Positions 41,503 through 50,603 are shown, counted from the first letter of the stretch. The stretch: DNA of 64,000 nt from Planctomycetota bacterium (GCA_029553505.1 JAKPKY010000199.1:1-64000); one strand, 5' to 3'. Program-made: numbers and translations. Notes: generated from the sequence alone by a model not told the origin.

Positions 41503-41529
41503 TTGACTTGGCAAGATAGGTAGTATAAA
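41503..41529 (+). promoter_or_regulatory. Candidate promoter upstream of fliA
   Basis: TTGACT, 15-base spacer, TATAAA in the AT-rich stretch (about 41470-41640) between the repeat and fliA. Spacing is short. I saw no convincing sigma-28 or sigma-54 box. Confidence 0.4.
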
Positions 41530-41716
41530 AAATCTAAATAGAATAAAGAAGATGAGCTTGGTAATCCGAATTCCAAGTGTTTCCAAGACATTGTCTCATA
41601 CGGAAAAAACAGGAAAACGAGTCCGACGACACATCATTACTCCTTAAATGGAAAGAAATTACATGTCCAGAATCCGCGGGTCGAGAATCGGAATGAAACT
41701 CAAGGAGTCTTCGACC

Positions 41717-42511
41717 ATGACAACCTCCAAGGACGCCAAGGCCCCATTGGAGCAGGTGGAGAAGTGGTGGAAGCAGTTCCACGGCACGAAGGATGAGACG
41801 GCCAGGAACTGCCTGATGGAGCATTATCTTCCGATCGTGAAATACACGGCCGAGAGGCTCCACACCAAGCTGCCCGACGAAGTGGACGTGGACGACCTGA
41901 TGTCGGCGGGCATCTTCGGGCTGATGGACGCGATCAAGGCGTTCGACCCGGCCCGGGGCGTGAAGTTTGAGACGTACTGTGCGCCGCGCATCCGCGGGGC
42001 CATCCTCGACGAGCTGCGCTCGATGGACTGGGTGCCGCGCCTCGTTCGCAGCCGGGCCCACAAGCTCAACGAGGCCATGGCTGCCCTCGAGGCCCAGCTC
42101 GGTCGCCGCCCCAACGAGAAGGAACTCGCCGCCGAAATGCGCATGAGCCTCCGCGAGTTCCACAAGCTCCAGCGCGACGCCCACGCCACCGGGCTGGTCT
42201 CGCTCAGCCGCAAGTGGTTCGAGACCGACGGAAACAAGGACGTCCGCGAGATCGACGTCCTGGAGGACAAGCGCAGCGACGATCCCTTCCGCGCCGCCCA
42301 GCGAAAGGACCTGAAGGAACTCATCACCCGCGGGCTCAGCCGGGCCGAACGCCTCATCATCATCCTCTACTACTTCGAGGAAATGACGATGAAGGAAATC
42401 GGCGAGACCCTCGACCTGTCCGAAAGCCGCGTCAGCCAGATGCACTCGTCGATCCTCGGCCGGCTCAAGCACCAGCTCGAACGCCGAAAGAAGGAACTGA
42501 ACGTCGGGTAA
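41717..42511 (+). CDS. fliA: RNA polymerase sigma factor FliA (sigma-28)
   Basis: A 264-residue sigma-70 family factor of the flagellar group. Region 2 is YLPIVKYTAERLHTKLPDEVDVDDLMSAGIFGLMDAIKAFDPARGVKFETYC with GLMDAIKAFDPARGVKFE and APRIRGAILDELRSMDWVPR diagnostic; region 3 has LGRRPNEKELAAEM; region 4 has LSRAERLIIILYYFEEMTMKEIGETLDLSESRVSQMHSSI. The order and RGAILDELRSMDWVPR are FliA/WhiG signatures. ATG 41717 has AAGGAG at nine-base spacing and is preferred over the longer track start 41648. It sits downstream of flhF-flhG and likely drives late flagellar genes, which are outside this window. Confidence 0.93.
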   Translation: MTTSKDAKAPLEQVEKWWKQFHGTKDETARNCLMEHYLPIVKYTAERLHTKLPDEVDVDDLMSAGIFGLMDAIKAFDPARGVKFETYCAPRIRGAILDELRSMDWVPRLVRSRAHKLNEAMAALEAQLGRRPNEKELAAEMRMSLREFHKLQRDAHATGLVSLSRKWFETDGNKDVREIDVLEDKRSDDPFRAAQRKDLKELITRGLSRAERLIIILYYFEEMTMKEIGETLDLSESRVSQMHSSILGRLKHQLERRKKELNVG

Positions 42512-42642
42512 CGGCAGGGGGGCAACGCGAGTAGGGCGTTTTCGACATTGGCGGTCCCGCCGGGCGGCTCACGTCACGAAAATCTTTCCTTGATTTTCTC
42601 CCATTTTCGTATACTTACACTTTCCCGACAGGAAGGACTTTC

Positions 42643-43482
42643 ATGCGTTTCACCAAGATGCACGGCATCGGAAACGATTACGTCTACGTGAACTGCTTCG
42701 AGCAGCAGGTGGACGATCCGCCCGCGCTGGCGCGGGCCGTCAGCGACCGGCACTTCGGCATCGGCGGCGACGGGCTGATTCTCATCCTTCCGTCGGAGCA
42801 GGCCGACGTCCGCATGCGGATGTTCAACGCCGACGGATCGGAAGGGCAGATGTGCGGAAACGGCATCCGCTGCGTGGCCAAGTACGCCCACGATCACGGC
42901 CTGGCGGGCGGAAACCCGCTGCGCGTCGAGACCCTCGCGGGCGTCAAGACCATCGAACTTTCGCTCGGCGCCGATGGGAAGGCGCGCCTGGCGACCGTGG
43001 ACATGGGCGAGCCGATTCTCGACCCGGCGCGCGTGCCCGTCGCGGCGCGCGGAATCCGCCAGGTGGTGGATATGCCCATCCGCGTCGGGCAGCACGCGTA
43101 CCAGATGACCTGCGTGTCGATGGGCAACCCGCACGCGGTGGTCTACGTGGACGACGTGGCGGCCGTGCCCCTGGAACAGGTCGGCCCGCCGTTCGAGCAC
43201 CATCCGCAGTTCCCCGAGCGCGTCAACGCCCACTTCGTGCAGGTGCACTCGCCGGAGGAAGTGACCATGCGCACCTGGGAGCGAGGCAGCGGAATCACGC
43301 TCGCCTGCGGAACGGGCGCGTCGGCGGTGTGCGTGGCCGGCGTGCTCACCGGGCGCACCGGGCGAAAGATCACCGCGCACCTGCCCGGCGGCGACCTGCT
43401 GCTGGAGTGGCGAGAGAGCGACAATCACGTGCTGATGACCGGGCCGGCGACCGAGGTGTTCTCGGGCGACTGGCCGGAATAG
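42643..43482 (+). CDS. dapF: Diaminopimelate epimerase
   Basis: A 279-residue enzyme that interconverts LL- and meso-diaminopimelate, for lysine and peptidoglycan. It has FTKMHGIGNDYVYVN, the first catalytic cysteine in GSEGQMCGNGIRCVAKY and the second in TLACGTGASAVCVAGVL, with MGNPHAVVYVDD between, the full family set. The presence of DAP synthesis agrees with a DAP-type cell wall. Upstream AT-rich DNA has TTGATT and TATACT but with a short 14-base spacer, so the promoter is tentative. A TIM-barrel-like gene follows 27 bases downstream and may be co-transcribed. Confidence 0.96.
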   Translation: MRFTKMHGIGNDYVYVNCFEQQVDDPPALARAVSDRHFGIGGDGLILILPSEQADVRMRMFNADGSEGQMCGNGIRCVAKYAHDHGLAGGNPLRVETLAGVKTIELSLGADGKARLATVDMGEPILDPARVPVAARGIRQVVDMPIRVGQHAYQMTCVSMGNPHAVVYVDDVAAVPLEQVGPPFEHHPQFPERVNAHFVQVHSPEEVTMRTWERGSGITLACGTGASAVCVAGVLTGRTGRKITAHLPGGDLLLEWRESDNHVLMTGPATEVFSGDWPE

Positions 43483-43509
43483 ACGGGCTCGCGAGCCCGG
43501 AGGTTGGCG

Positions 43510-44355
43510 ATGGCGGACTTTCCCCGGACGAAGATCGAGAACCTGAGCGTTTCGCGGATGATCATCGGGACCAACTGGTTCCTCGGGTATTCGCACTGCA
43601 CCAAGGCGAGGGACCGGCTCATTACTGCCCGGATGGACCGCAAGGCCATGGCCGACGTGCTGGAGGTCTATTTCCGCGCGGGCGTGGACACCGTCTACGG
43701 CGCCCGCCCTGAGAGCCCGCAGCTCGAGGACGCCATCCGCGACGCCGAGGACCGCACCGGGCGCAAGGCCGTCAAGATGGGCACGCCGCACTTCGACCTG
43801 TCGGGCAAGCCCGAGGCGAAATCCGCCAACGAGCGCACCATCGAGGGCTTCGCCAAGATCGGCTGCTCCGTCTGCCTGCCGCACCAGTCCACCACCGACG
43901 CCCTCGTCGACCGCGTCGGCCGGCGCATCCGCGACATGGACGTCTATGCCGCCGCGATCCGCCGCTTCGGCATGATTCCCGGGCTCTCCACCCACATGCC
44001 CGAGGTGCCCGTCTACGCCGACGAGAGCGGCCTGGACGTCGGAACCTACATCCAGATCTACAACGCCGACGGGTTCCTCATGCAGATCGAGGTGGACTGG
44101 GTCCACCGCATGATCTGGAAGGCGGCCAAGCCCGTCATCACCATCAAGCCGATGGCGGCGGGGCGGATGCACCCGCTGGTCGGCATGGCCTTCAACTGGG
44201 CGACGATCCGCCCGCAGGACATGGTCTGCGTCGGGACCTTCACGCCCGACGAGGCCCGCGAGCTGATCGAAATCTCCCTGTCGATCCTCGAGCGTCGCGA
44301 CGCGAACCTCGAACTCCAGCGGACGCGCAGCAAGGCGTCCGTCGAACGCAAATAG
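43510..44355 (+). CDS. TIM-barrel-like (aldo/keto reductase-like) uncharacterised protein
   Basis: A 281-residue protein of a family I know only as hypothetical in planctomycetes and relatives. NLSVSRMIIGTNWFLGYSH resembles the aldo/keto reductase opening LxVSRLIIGGN, and alternating beta/alpha segments (VDTVYGARPES, MGTPHFDLSG, PVITIKPMAAGRM) suggest an eight-fold barrel. A catalytic Tyr-His pair is not clear. ATG 43510 (MADFPRT) has GGAGG upstream; the TTG at 43504 is the track start. It follows dapF by 27 bases. The products or substrates are unknown; an enzyme is likely from conserved HQSTTDALVDRV and GTFTPDEARELIEI segments, but no reaction is claimed. Confidence 0.75.
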   Translation: MADFPRTKIENLSVSRMIIGTNWFLGYSHCTKARDRLITARMDRKAMADVLEVYFRAGVDTVYGARPESPQLEDAIRDAEDRTGRKAVKMGTPHFDLSGKPEAKSANERTIEGFAKIGCSVCLPHQSTTDALVDRVGRRIRDMDVYAAAIRRFGMIPGLSTHMPEVPVYADESGLDVGTYIQIYNADGFLMQIEVDWVHRMIWKAAKPVITIKPMAAGRMHPLVGMAFNWATIRPQDMVCVGTFTPDEARELIEISLSILERRDANLELQRTRSKASVERK

Positions 44356-44385
44356 CAAAACCGAACGCACAGAAAGGGGTGGACC

Positions 44386-44751
44386 ATGAGCCTTCTGTGG
44401 CATCTTCGGGCGGTGCAGCAGTCCGTCGAGGCCGGCGCCGCCGCCGGGCGCGCCGCGGGCAAGGCCCTGACGGCAATGGAGGAGGCCAAGCGCGTCGACG
44501 ACCGCGTGGAGAAGCTCACGCTGGCCTGCATGGCCATGTGGGAACTGCTCCGCGAGCGGACCGGCCTGACCGAGGAGGACCTGTTGGCCAAGGTGCGCGA
44601 GATCGACCTGCGCGACGGCGCGGAGGACGGAAAGGTCGCCCGCCAGCTCAAGCGCTGTCCGCGCTGCGACCGGGTGATGTCGGCCAAGCACGCCCGATGC
44701 CTCTACTGCGGCGAACCCGACCTCCAGGCCGGCGCGTTCGGACAAATCTGA
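44386..44751 (+). CDS. Zinc-ribbon small protein
   Basis: A 121-residue protein with an N-terminal helical region (LRAVQQSVEAGAAAGRAAGKALTAMEEA) and a C-terminal zinc ribbon RCPRCDRVMSAKHARCLYCGEPD with two CxxC pairs. It could bind nucleic acid or another protein. ATG 44386 follows AAAGGGGTGG, a good RBS. It is 30 bases after the TIM-barrel gene and may be part of the dapF transcript. I do not recognise a named family. Confidence 0.75.
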   Translation: MSLLWHLRAVQQSVEAGAAAGRAAGKALTAMEEAKRVDDRVEKLTLACMAMWELLRERTGLTEEDLLAKVREIDLRDGAEDGKVARQLKRCPRCDRVMSAKHARCLYCGEPDLQAGAFGQI

Positions 44752-44792
44752 CCACGACGTATGGATAGGGCGATGGAAAGGGGTGTGGCCTC

Positions 44793-45149
44793 ATGAAGAA
44801 GTCTGATGGGTGGCTCGGCGCTGCGGGCATGCTCGCGGGGAGCATCCTGTTTCTCTTGACCATTTTGGCCGAAGTCTTTCGATTCAAGGTGGATCCCTTC
44901 ATTGTCAGGGGTTCCATGTCGCTTCTGACGCTCCAGTTCGGGGTGTGGATTGGGCTCATCGGATTGGTCTTCTTCTTTCGTCACGCAATCGGAATCTTTG
45001 TCCTGGGAGGGATTCTCCTTCTCTCGCTGATTCTTTCAGCCGTTTTTGAACAAGGGGATTCTCACACGAAACAGCAGATTGCGGCGTTGATTTATTGGGG
45101 GCTGTGCTGGATTCCCGCGCTGTCCCGGAAAGTCATCGGACAGTCATAA
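44793..45149 (+). CDS. Small multi-helix membrane protein
   Basis: A 118-residue protein with about four hydrophobic segments: GWLGAAGMLAGSILFLLTILAEVF, a short one around MSLLTLQFGVWIGLIGLVFFF, FVLGGILLLSLILSAVF, and QIAALIYWGLCWIPAL. There is no signal for enzyme function. The DNA is less GC-rich than the genes around it, with TTT, ATT and AAA codons, perhaps indicating separate origin. ATG 44793 has GAAAGGGGTG upstream, as with the preceding gene's RBS. The following two small ORFs in the same direction may form an operon. Confidence 0.7.
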   Translation: MKKSDGWLGAAGMLAGSILFLLTILAEVFRFKVDPFIVRGSMSLLTLQFGVWIGLIGLVFFFRHAIGIFVLGGILLLSLILSAVFEQGDSHTKQQIAALIYWGLCWIPALSRKVIGQS

Positions 45150-45203
45150 AAGCCACCGCTCCTGTGGCTGCGTTGCGCACCCTGACGGGGAAAGGTTCAC
45201 ATA

Positions 45204-45638
45204 TTGAATCCGCAAGAGGAAATCCGGCGTCGGAATGAGCGGGCCTTGTGGCGGCTGCATGTGCTTGGGCCGTGGACGTACGGATTTTCGGCATTGCTGA
45301 TTTGGCTGTCCGCCAGGCAGCGCGACGACGAGAGAGAGTTGGCCCAGCAGGCCAAGCTCTGCCAGGTATGGAATTTCGGCGCTGTCCTGTTCCTGGCCGT
45401 CCTGGGCATGTTGGCCATGCTGGCGTCTGCCGTGCTCTTTCTGGTCGGGGTCACGAGTCTCGGCGCATACCTGGCGGTCGTCCTGGCTCCCGTTTGCATC
45501 GGATTTTCCGTCAATGCCGCGGTCGGATTCCGGAACTGGCTGCGGATGCGCAAGGGGCTCCCGCCCGCATACCCGCTTGCCGGCCTGTTGCGGTTTCCCG
45601 GAATGTCCGGAGGATCGCGTGATCCTGGAACGCCTTAG
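45204..45638 (+). CDS. Hypothetical membrane protein, TTG start
   Basis: A 144-residue protein with three hydrophobic stretches (LGPWTYGFSALLIWLS, FGAVLFLAVLGMLAMLASAVLFLVGV, YLAVVLAPVCIGFSVNAAVGF). The frame begins with TTG at 45204, with GGGAAAGG upstream at proper distance; no ATG lies nearby, so TTG initiation is likely. The N-terminus NPQEEIRRRNERALWRL is charged and cytoplasmic. It overlaps the next gene by 20 bases. No family is recognised. Confidence 0.7.
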   Translation: MNPQEEIRRRNERALWRLHVLGPWTYGFSALLIWLSARQRDDERELAQQAKLCQVWNFGAVLFLAVLGMLAMLASAVLFLVGVTSLGAYLAVVLAPVCIGFSVNAAVGFRNWLRMRKGLPPAYPLAGLLRFPGMSGGSRDPGTP

Positions 45639-46047
45639 ATACGTATTCGGTTATCTCCATGTTCCTTTGCGGAGATGGGGGCAGTGGCGGGCCCGGCGCA
45701 AGCTCTTCCGGGAGCGTTTGCCGGTTCCGCTGTCGGAGTGGGCCGCCGTCTGCGGATCGGGCAGGGAATGGGATGCGCAACTGTGCGTGGCGATCCTGGA
45801 AGCGGCGGGGCGGTGTTTCGGGGTGGACGCGACTCGAATCCGGCCGGAGGACCGGCTTGCGGCGGAACTGTGGTGCCCGTGGTGGCGGCTCCAGGCGGAG
45901 GATTTTTATGGCGAGATCAACGATGCCGTCCGGGAGCGCGGGATTCCGTGCCCAAGTCCTCGACCCGAGCGCCCGTTCGACCTGGAGAAAGTCTCCATCG
46001 GCGAGATTCTGACGCATGGTTCGGCGCTGTGCAGAAAAGCTGAATAG
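45619..46047 (+). CDS. Hypothetical protein with acyl-carrier-like pattern
   Basis: A 142-residue soluble protein starting with GTG 45619 behind CGGAGG and overlapping the upstream membrane-protein gene by 20 bases. The middle, FGVDATRIRPEDRLAAELWCPWW and DFYGEINDAVRERGI, recalls acyl-carrier-like proteins ('ixpedrL..dL') but the phosphopantetheine serine is missing. The N-terminus is basic with YLHVPLRRWGQWRARRKLFRERLP. Function is unknown; the arrangement with a membrane-protein partner suggests an operon. The similarity is a pattern impression only. Confidence 0.6.
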   Translation: MILERLRYVFGYLHVPLRRWGQWRARRKLFRERLPVPLSEWAAVCGSGREWDAQLCVAILEAAGRCFGVDATRIRPEDRLAAELWCPWWRLQAEDFYGEINDAVRERGIPCPSPRPERPFDLEKVSIGEILTHGSALCRKAE

Positions 46048-46091
46048 GGACGCGCCGCGTGCGTGGCTGGGCCTGGGCCTTCCCGCTTGAC

Positions 46092-46200
46092 CGCCCCGAA
46101 GGGGCGAAAGAAACATATCAATCGTCCCGATGGGACTCTGTGCAAACAACGCTCGTTTCCACGGGCTCGCGCCCGAGGCTAACTATCAAGCGCCCTGCGG
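46092..46200. repeat. Hairpin-containing gene-free segment
   Basis: CGCCCC-gaa-GGGGCG (46092-46106), then CGGGCTCGCGCCCG and GCCCTGCGGGC within 46157-46200. The segment precedes the HD-GYP gene and is part of a 282-base gap without a gene. Similar GGGCTCGCGCCCGAGGCTAA sequences are, from memory, common dispersed motifs in planctomycetes and related genomes. Confidence 0.5.
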
Positions 46201-46329
46201 GCTGAAACGGCAGGACTGCCCAACCAAGGCGGGGGTTTTCCCCGTATTCCTTGCTCAACTGCCGCCCGGAGGATGTCGATACAAATGCAACAGAGTCGGG
46301 ACCGTTCTCAAGCGGGAAGAGGCGTTACC

Positions 46330-47790
46330 ATGACCGAGGACGAACTTCAGGCCCAGGCTGCCAGTCCTCCGCGAAGCCGCTCGTCCGTGCGGGGGAACGA
46401 AAACTGCTTCGTCTGCAAGCGTCTGCGCGTCTTGCCGTTCCGGCATTGCGCGGACTGCTCGCTTCCGGGCGCCCGCGACTGCCCGCCCATCCGCGCCAGT
46501 TTCCTGCTGGTGTTCGGCGTGGTGCTGACGGGACTGACGGCTTACTTCCTCGGCGGGCCCGTGGGAAAGACCATCTTCCTGATGACCAGCCTGATCGTCG
46601 CCATCATCCTGCTGGTCATCAACTCGTACAGCAACGAACAGGCGCGAAGCCGCCAGCGCCTCGCGCAGCTCCGCCAGGAGCTGGCCGAGCAACACGAGTT
46701 CCTCAAGGACCTTTCGCCGCTGGACACGCTGGACAAGTGCCTGGACCACATCGTGACGAACGCGGCATTGCGTCTTCGCTGCCGGCGCGTCTCGGTGATG
46801 ATGCCGGACAAGACCGGAACGCACCTGTACATCGCGGCCGCCCGCGGCGTGCCCCAGGACGTCATCCGCACGACCCGCATTCCCATCGGCGAGCGGATTT
46901 CCGGGCGCGTCTTCCAGTCGGACAAGCCGCTGCACGTCTCGCGGAACCACGCGCAGGACGACCGCCCCGGCGCGCTGCCCATCGAGTCGGAGGCCTTCAT
47001 GTCCGGGCCGCTGATGCTCTCCGGCATGCGATGGGGCCACGCCCGCCTGGGTGTGCTGAGCATCACCGAACCGTACGGGCGCGACGACTTCAGCATCGAC
47101 GACGAGTTCGTCTTCAGCAACATCTGCGAGGCATCGGCCGTCGCGATCTACAACCACATGGCCGTCGCGAAGGTCAAGCAGGGCAACGTGGAGTTCCTCG
47201 AGACGCTGGTCAACGCCATCGAGGCGCGCGACGCCTACACCCGCGGGCACAGCGAGCGCGTCTGCAAGTATTCCCTGGCGACGGGGCGCGCGATGCGCCT
47301 CGACGACGAGACGCTCAGCCAGTTGGCCATCGCCGGGCGACTGCATGACATCGGGAAGATCGGGATGGCCGACGCGATCCTCCTGAAGCGCGGCGAACCG
47401 AGCGAGGCGGAATGGGAATCCATCCGCCGACATCCGGACATCGGCGCGGAGATGCTCGTCAGCGCCTCGCTGGTCACCAGCGCCCGCGACGCCATCCGCT
47501 GCCACCACGAACGACTGGACGGTTCGGGCTACCCCCACGGGCTGAAGGACGAGGACATCCCGCTGATGGCGCGGATCATCGGGGTGGCCGACGCCTTCGA
47601 CGCCATGACCACCGTCCGTCCGTACCGCGAGGCGATGTCCTTCCCCGACGCGCTGACGGAACTCCGCCGATACGCCGGAAGGCAGTTCGACGCCGCCTGC
47701 GTGGAGGCCTTCCTCCGCGCGGTCGAGTACGGCGACCTGTTCGCGTCCCAGTCGGCCGAGGCCGAAGCGGCGCTTTCGCCGGCCCAATGA
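46330..47790 (+). CDS. GAF and HD-GYP domain signalling protein
   Basis: A 486-residue membrane-linked protein. The N-terminus has a cysteine cluster (NCFVCKRLRVLPFRHCADCSLPGARDC) followed by two helices (FLLVFGVVLTGLTAYFLGG and IFLMTSLIVAIILLVI), a coiled-coil linker, a GAF domain (~residues 135-275; CRRVSVMMPDKTGTHLYIAAARG) and an HD-GYP domain (~290-460): EARDAYTRGHSERVCKYS, LHDIGKIGM at ~residue 338 and CHHERLDGSGYPHGL. HD-GYP proteins degrade cyclic di-GMP, affecting motility and biofilm. Four to six N-terminal cysteines could bind metal and sense redox. ATG 46330 follows GGAAGAGG. Confidence 0.9.
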   Translation: MTEDELQAQAASPPRSRSSVRGNENCFVCKRLRVLPFRHCADCSLPGARDCPPIRASFLLVFGVVLTGLTAYFLGGPVGKTIFLMTSLIVAIILLVINSYSNEQARSRQRLAQLRQELAEQHEFLKDLSPLDTLDKCLDHIVTNAALRLRCRRVSVMMPDKTGTHLYIAAARGVPQDVIRTTRIPIGERISGRVFQSDKPLHVSRNHAQDDRPGALPIESEAFMSGPLMLSGMRWGHARLGVLSITEPYGRDDFSIDDEFVFSNICEASAVAIYNHMAVAKVKQGNVEFLETLVNAIEARDAYTRGHSERVCKYSLATGRAMRLDDETLSQLAIAGRLHDIGKIGMADAILLKRGEPSEAEWESIRRHPDIGAEMLVSASLVTSARDAIRCHHERLDGSGYPHGLKDEDIPLMARIIGVADAFDAMTTVRPYREAMSFPDALTELRRYAGRQFDAACVEAFLRAVEYGDLFASQSAEAEAALSPAQ

Positions 47791-47808
47791 CCTCCTGCGC
47801 CGCGGGGT

Positions 47809-50349
47809 TTACTTCCCGCTGACGGCGGCGAACTTCACCGAGAAGGTCAACGCGACCTCCTGGTCCTTCTTCACCTTGACCTTCTGCATGGCGTAGGCAT
47901 CGAAGCAGACCTTCACGCAGGCGCCGCCGGAGGCCGCCATCTTCCCGTCCCGCACGTATTCGGCGCCCTTGGCGGTCGGCAGGGCCCATTCGAGCGGCTT
48001 GTTGTCCTTGCGTTTTTCCTCGAAGTCGCCGTTGGCGATCTCCGCGCCGACGGCCTGGACCTTGTCGTAGTAGACCCAGACGTTGTTCTTCTTGTCGTAT
48101 TCGCCCTTGAGTTTCAGGTCCAGTTCCCCGTCGGCGGCGGGGGTGAACCGCACCGTCACGGTTGTCCAGGCGTCGTTGCGCACCTCGCCCTGCCAGGTGA
48201 GGAAGGCCTTGCGCAACTCGGCGTCGGCGACCCACGTCGCGGGGACGATCTGCCCTCCGCCGGTGACTTCGCCGGGGCGCAGCTCGACGCCGGCTGCCTT
48301 CAGGTCCACCCGCGCCACTCCGGAAGCGGTCGACACCTCGCCGACGGGCGGTTTTTCCGACGGCGGCATGTAGACCAGGGGCTTGGGCCCGGCCGGCGGC
48401 GGCTCGTCCGGGGCCGTCAGCTCGACGGCGACCGTCGCGCCGTCCTTCGGCAGCGAGGCCCGCACCGTTCGCGTCCTGTTGCCCGACCGCACGACGATCT
48501 CGTACTGCCCGAGGAACCCGCGCGTCCGGAACCGCCCACCCGCGTCCGTCGCGCCGTCGGCGTTCGTCCACCATTTGCCCAGCACCAGGTCCTGGTACGC
48601 CTTTCCGGCGGGCTTGAGCGTCCAGTTCTTGCGGAAGATCGGCGCGTTGTACGCGTGGTGCTGGCCGTCCCAGAAGCCCCACATGTAGATGCTCGTCACG
48701 TTGGGATGGCTGAAGAGCGTGAGGTAATAATCGCGGACGAAATCGCCCTGGAGGTCCTCGTCGCTGACGTAGAAGCCGAATTCCGTCACGGCGATTTCCA
48801 GGTTTCCGACCGCGGCCAGCCGGTCCAGCACCTTCAGCATGTTTTCCGGGCTCATGAAGCTCTCCCAACTGCTGTGCGACTGGAGCCCGATGCCCTGGAT
48901 CGGCGCGCCGCCGGCGAGCAGGCGCTTGACGATCTGCTCCAGGTAGCGGTGCTTGACGGAGTTCGTGTTCGCGTCGCCAGCGCCGAGGATGCGGTTCTCG
49001 TTGATAAACAGCTTGACGTCGGGATCGGCCTTGCGGGCGGCCCGGAACCACTCCGCCAGGCTCTCCTCGCCGAGCAGGTCGATCCAGTCGAAGCTCGCCC
49101 ACGACTCGTTGACCACCAGCCACATCGAAACCGCGCCCTTCGTCGCGGTGACGATGTCGCGGATGTGCGCGTCGATCGTCTTGCGCAGCAGGGCGGGGTT
49201 CTTCTCCATCGACTTCATGTCCGGCGGGTTCTTCCGCCAGCTCGGCCAGACGAGCGGATGCCCGTGCACTTCCATGCCGTGCTCGCGCAGCCAGTTGATC
49301 TCCTCGATCGCCGCCTTCTGCGCGTCGGGATTGTGCCACCAACTCCGCATGGTCAGGCCGCTCTCGGGGGTGCAGCCGTTGAACAGCCGCAACAGCTCCT
49401 GGCGGTAGCGCTCGCCGTCGGGCGATTTGTCCTTGAGGATGCGGAAGGAGGACGATGCCGTGCCGAATCCGAACGCGTGGCGGACCATCCGGACCTCGAC
49501 CTTCGCGTCGGCCACGGGCTTTCCGTCGCGCGTGACGGCGACGGTCAGGTCGCCCTTGCGAAGCTTCTCGATCCGCTCCTCGGCGGCCCGGCGCCATGCG
49601 GCGTCGGGCTCGCGCCCGGCGTAGGTGACCGGCATCTGCGGAAGGTCCCTGTAGATGACCTTCGGGCCGTAACTGACGCAGCGGATGTCCGCCAGCTCGA
49701 TGGTCTGCGGGGGGAACGCCAGGTTGAACAGCACGCGCTGCTCGCCGGCGGCTGCGAGGTTCTTGTCGCCCGACTTCTTGAGCTTGTTCTTGATGACCAG
49801 CGGGAAGGAGTAGTAGTACTTCTTCCACTGCGGGCTCAGCGCGGTTTCCCGCGACAGGCTCCCTGACCACGGCGGAATGCTGAACCCGAAGTGCGCTCCC
49901 AGGCGGGCGCCGCGCTTTTCGTCGGAGGCGCGGATCGTCCGGGCGTAGAAGGTCAGCAGAACCCAGTCGCCGCTGCGGAGGGGAATGACGCTCCGGGACT
50001 CGATCTGGACCAGGCCCTTGAGCTTGTCCACGCGCGCGGGCACGGCGTCCATCTCCTGGCCTTGCTCCTCCTCGGCGTCGTCGGCGGACTTGAGCTTCTC
50101 GATTCGCAGGGCCTCCCGGAAGGGCATCGACTCGACGGGGACGATCTCCATTCTCAGGACGTCCTGCCCGTGCTTGATGGAGAACGTCTTGAGGTTGTCG
50201 GCCGGCAGGATGCTCTTGCCTTCCGGCAGCTTGGCGAGTTTAGCTTCCTGCTGGGAATCTTCCGGCGTTTCGGCGGCGCGGCAGGGCGGATTGAGCCCCG
50301 CCCACGCGATCATCAGGCATCCCAGGGCGCAACGGACGGACTCTCGCAT
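47809..50349 (-). CDS. Secreted GH10-family glycoside hydrolase (xylanase-like)
   Basis: An 846-residue exported enzyme. After a signal peptide (RCALGCLMIAWAGLNPPCRA) there is an N-terminal ~260-residue region of beta character, possibly carbohydrate-binding. The catalytic GH10 barrel runs from about residue 290 to 590: RHAFGFGTASSSFR, HPLVWPSW, acid/base Glu ~414 in WLVVNESWASFDW and nucleophile Glu ~523 in LEIAVTEFGFYV, with LQSHSSW and MWGFWDGQHHAY typical. GH10 enzymes cut beta-1,4-xylan. A C-terminal beta-rich domain follows (VTGGGQIVPATW, GDFEEKRKDNKPLEW). ATG 50349 has AAAGGAGAG upstream. It is divergent from a GH2/oxidoreductase pair, forming a polysaccharide locus. Confidence 0.92.
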   Translation of the reverse strand: MRESVRCALGCLMIAWAGLNPPCRAAETPEDSQQEAKLAKLPEGKSILPADNLKTFSIKHGQDVLRMEIVPVESMPFREALRIEKLKSADDAEEEQGQEMDAVPARVDKLKGLVQIESRSVIPLRSGDWVLLTFYARTIRASDEKRGARLGAHFGFSIPPWSGSLSRETALSPQWKKYYYSFPLVIKNKLKKSGDKNLAAAGEQRVLFNLAFPPQTIELADIRCVSYGPKVIYRDLPQMPVTYAGREPDAAWRRAAEERIEKLRKGDLTVAVTRDGKPVADAKVEVRMVRHAFGFGTASSSFRILKDKSPDGERYRQELLRLFNGCTPESGLTMRSWWHNPDAQKAAIEEINWLREHGMEVHGHPLVWPSWRKNPPDMKSMEKNPALLRKTIDAHIRDIVTATKGAVSMWLVVNESWASFDWIDLLGEESLAEWFRAARKADPDVKLFINENRILGAGDANTNSVKHRYLEQIVKRLLAGGAPIQGIGLQSHSSWESFMSPENMLKVLDRLAAVGNLEIAVTEFGFYVSDEDLQGDFVRDYYLTLFSHPNVTSIYMWGFWDGQHHAYNAPIFRKNWTLKPAGKAYQDLVLGKWWTNADGATDAGGRFRTRGFLGQYEIVVRSGNRTRTVRASLPKDGATVAVELTAPDEPPPAGPKPLVYMPPSEKPPVGEVSTASGVARVDLKAAGVELRPGEVTGGGQIVPATWVADAELRKAFLTWQGEVRNDAWTTVTVRFTPAADGELDLKLKGEYDKKNNVWVYYDKVQAVGAEIANGDFEEKRKDNKPLEWALPTAKGAEYVRDGKMAASGGACVKVCFDAYAMQKVKVKKDQEVALTFSVKFAAVSGK

Positions 50350-50597
50350 GGAACTCTCCTTTCCGGTCCGCATAGGATGGAAAGTTTTCGTCCTTCGGGG
50401 CGGCCCTCGTGCGGAACCGGTTTCGTAGAGGGCATTCTACCACCTTCCCAGGGGGTGTCAATGTCGAGCAGGATCCTCCAGGGCGGAAAGGGAGCGCATG
50501 AAATTTTCACCGGATCACGCGAAGACTCTCCCGTCCAGCGCCCAAAAACTCAAATAGTTTGCGCATCTGCCTACTTTTGCATTCAGGGCAGGGACGG

Positions 50598-50603
50598 TAT
50601 ACT
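50598..50603 (+). promoter_or_regulatory. Candidate -10 of the Gfo/Idh gene promoter
   Basis: TATACT at 50598-50603 with TTTGCA at 50576-50581 (16-base spacing). Upstream AAACT-N5-AGTTT (50536-50550) is an inverted repeat that could be an operator for the divergent polysaccharide genes. Confidence 0.45.
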
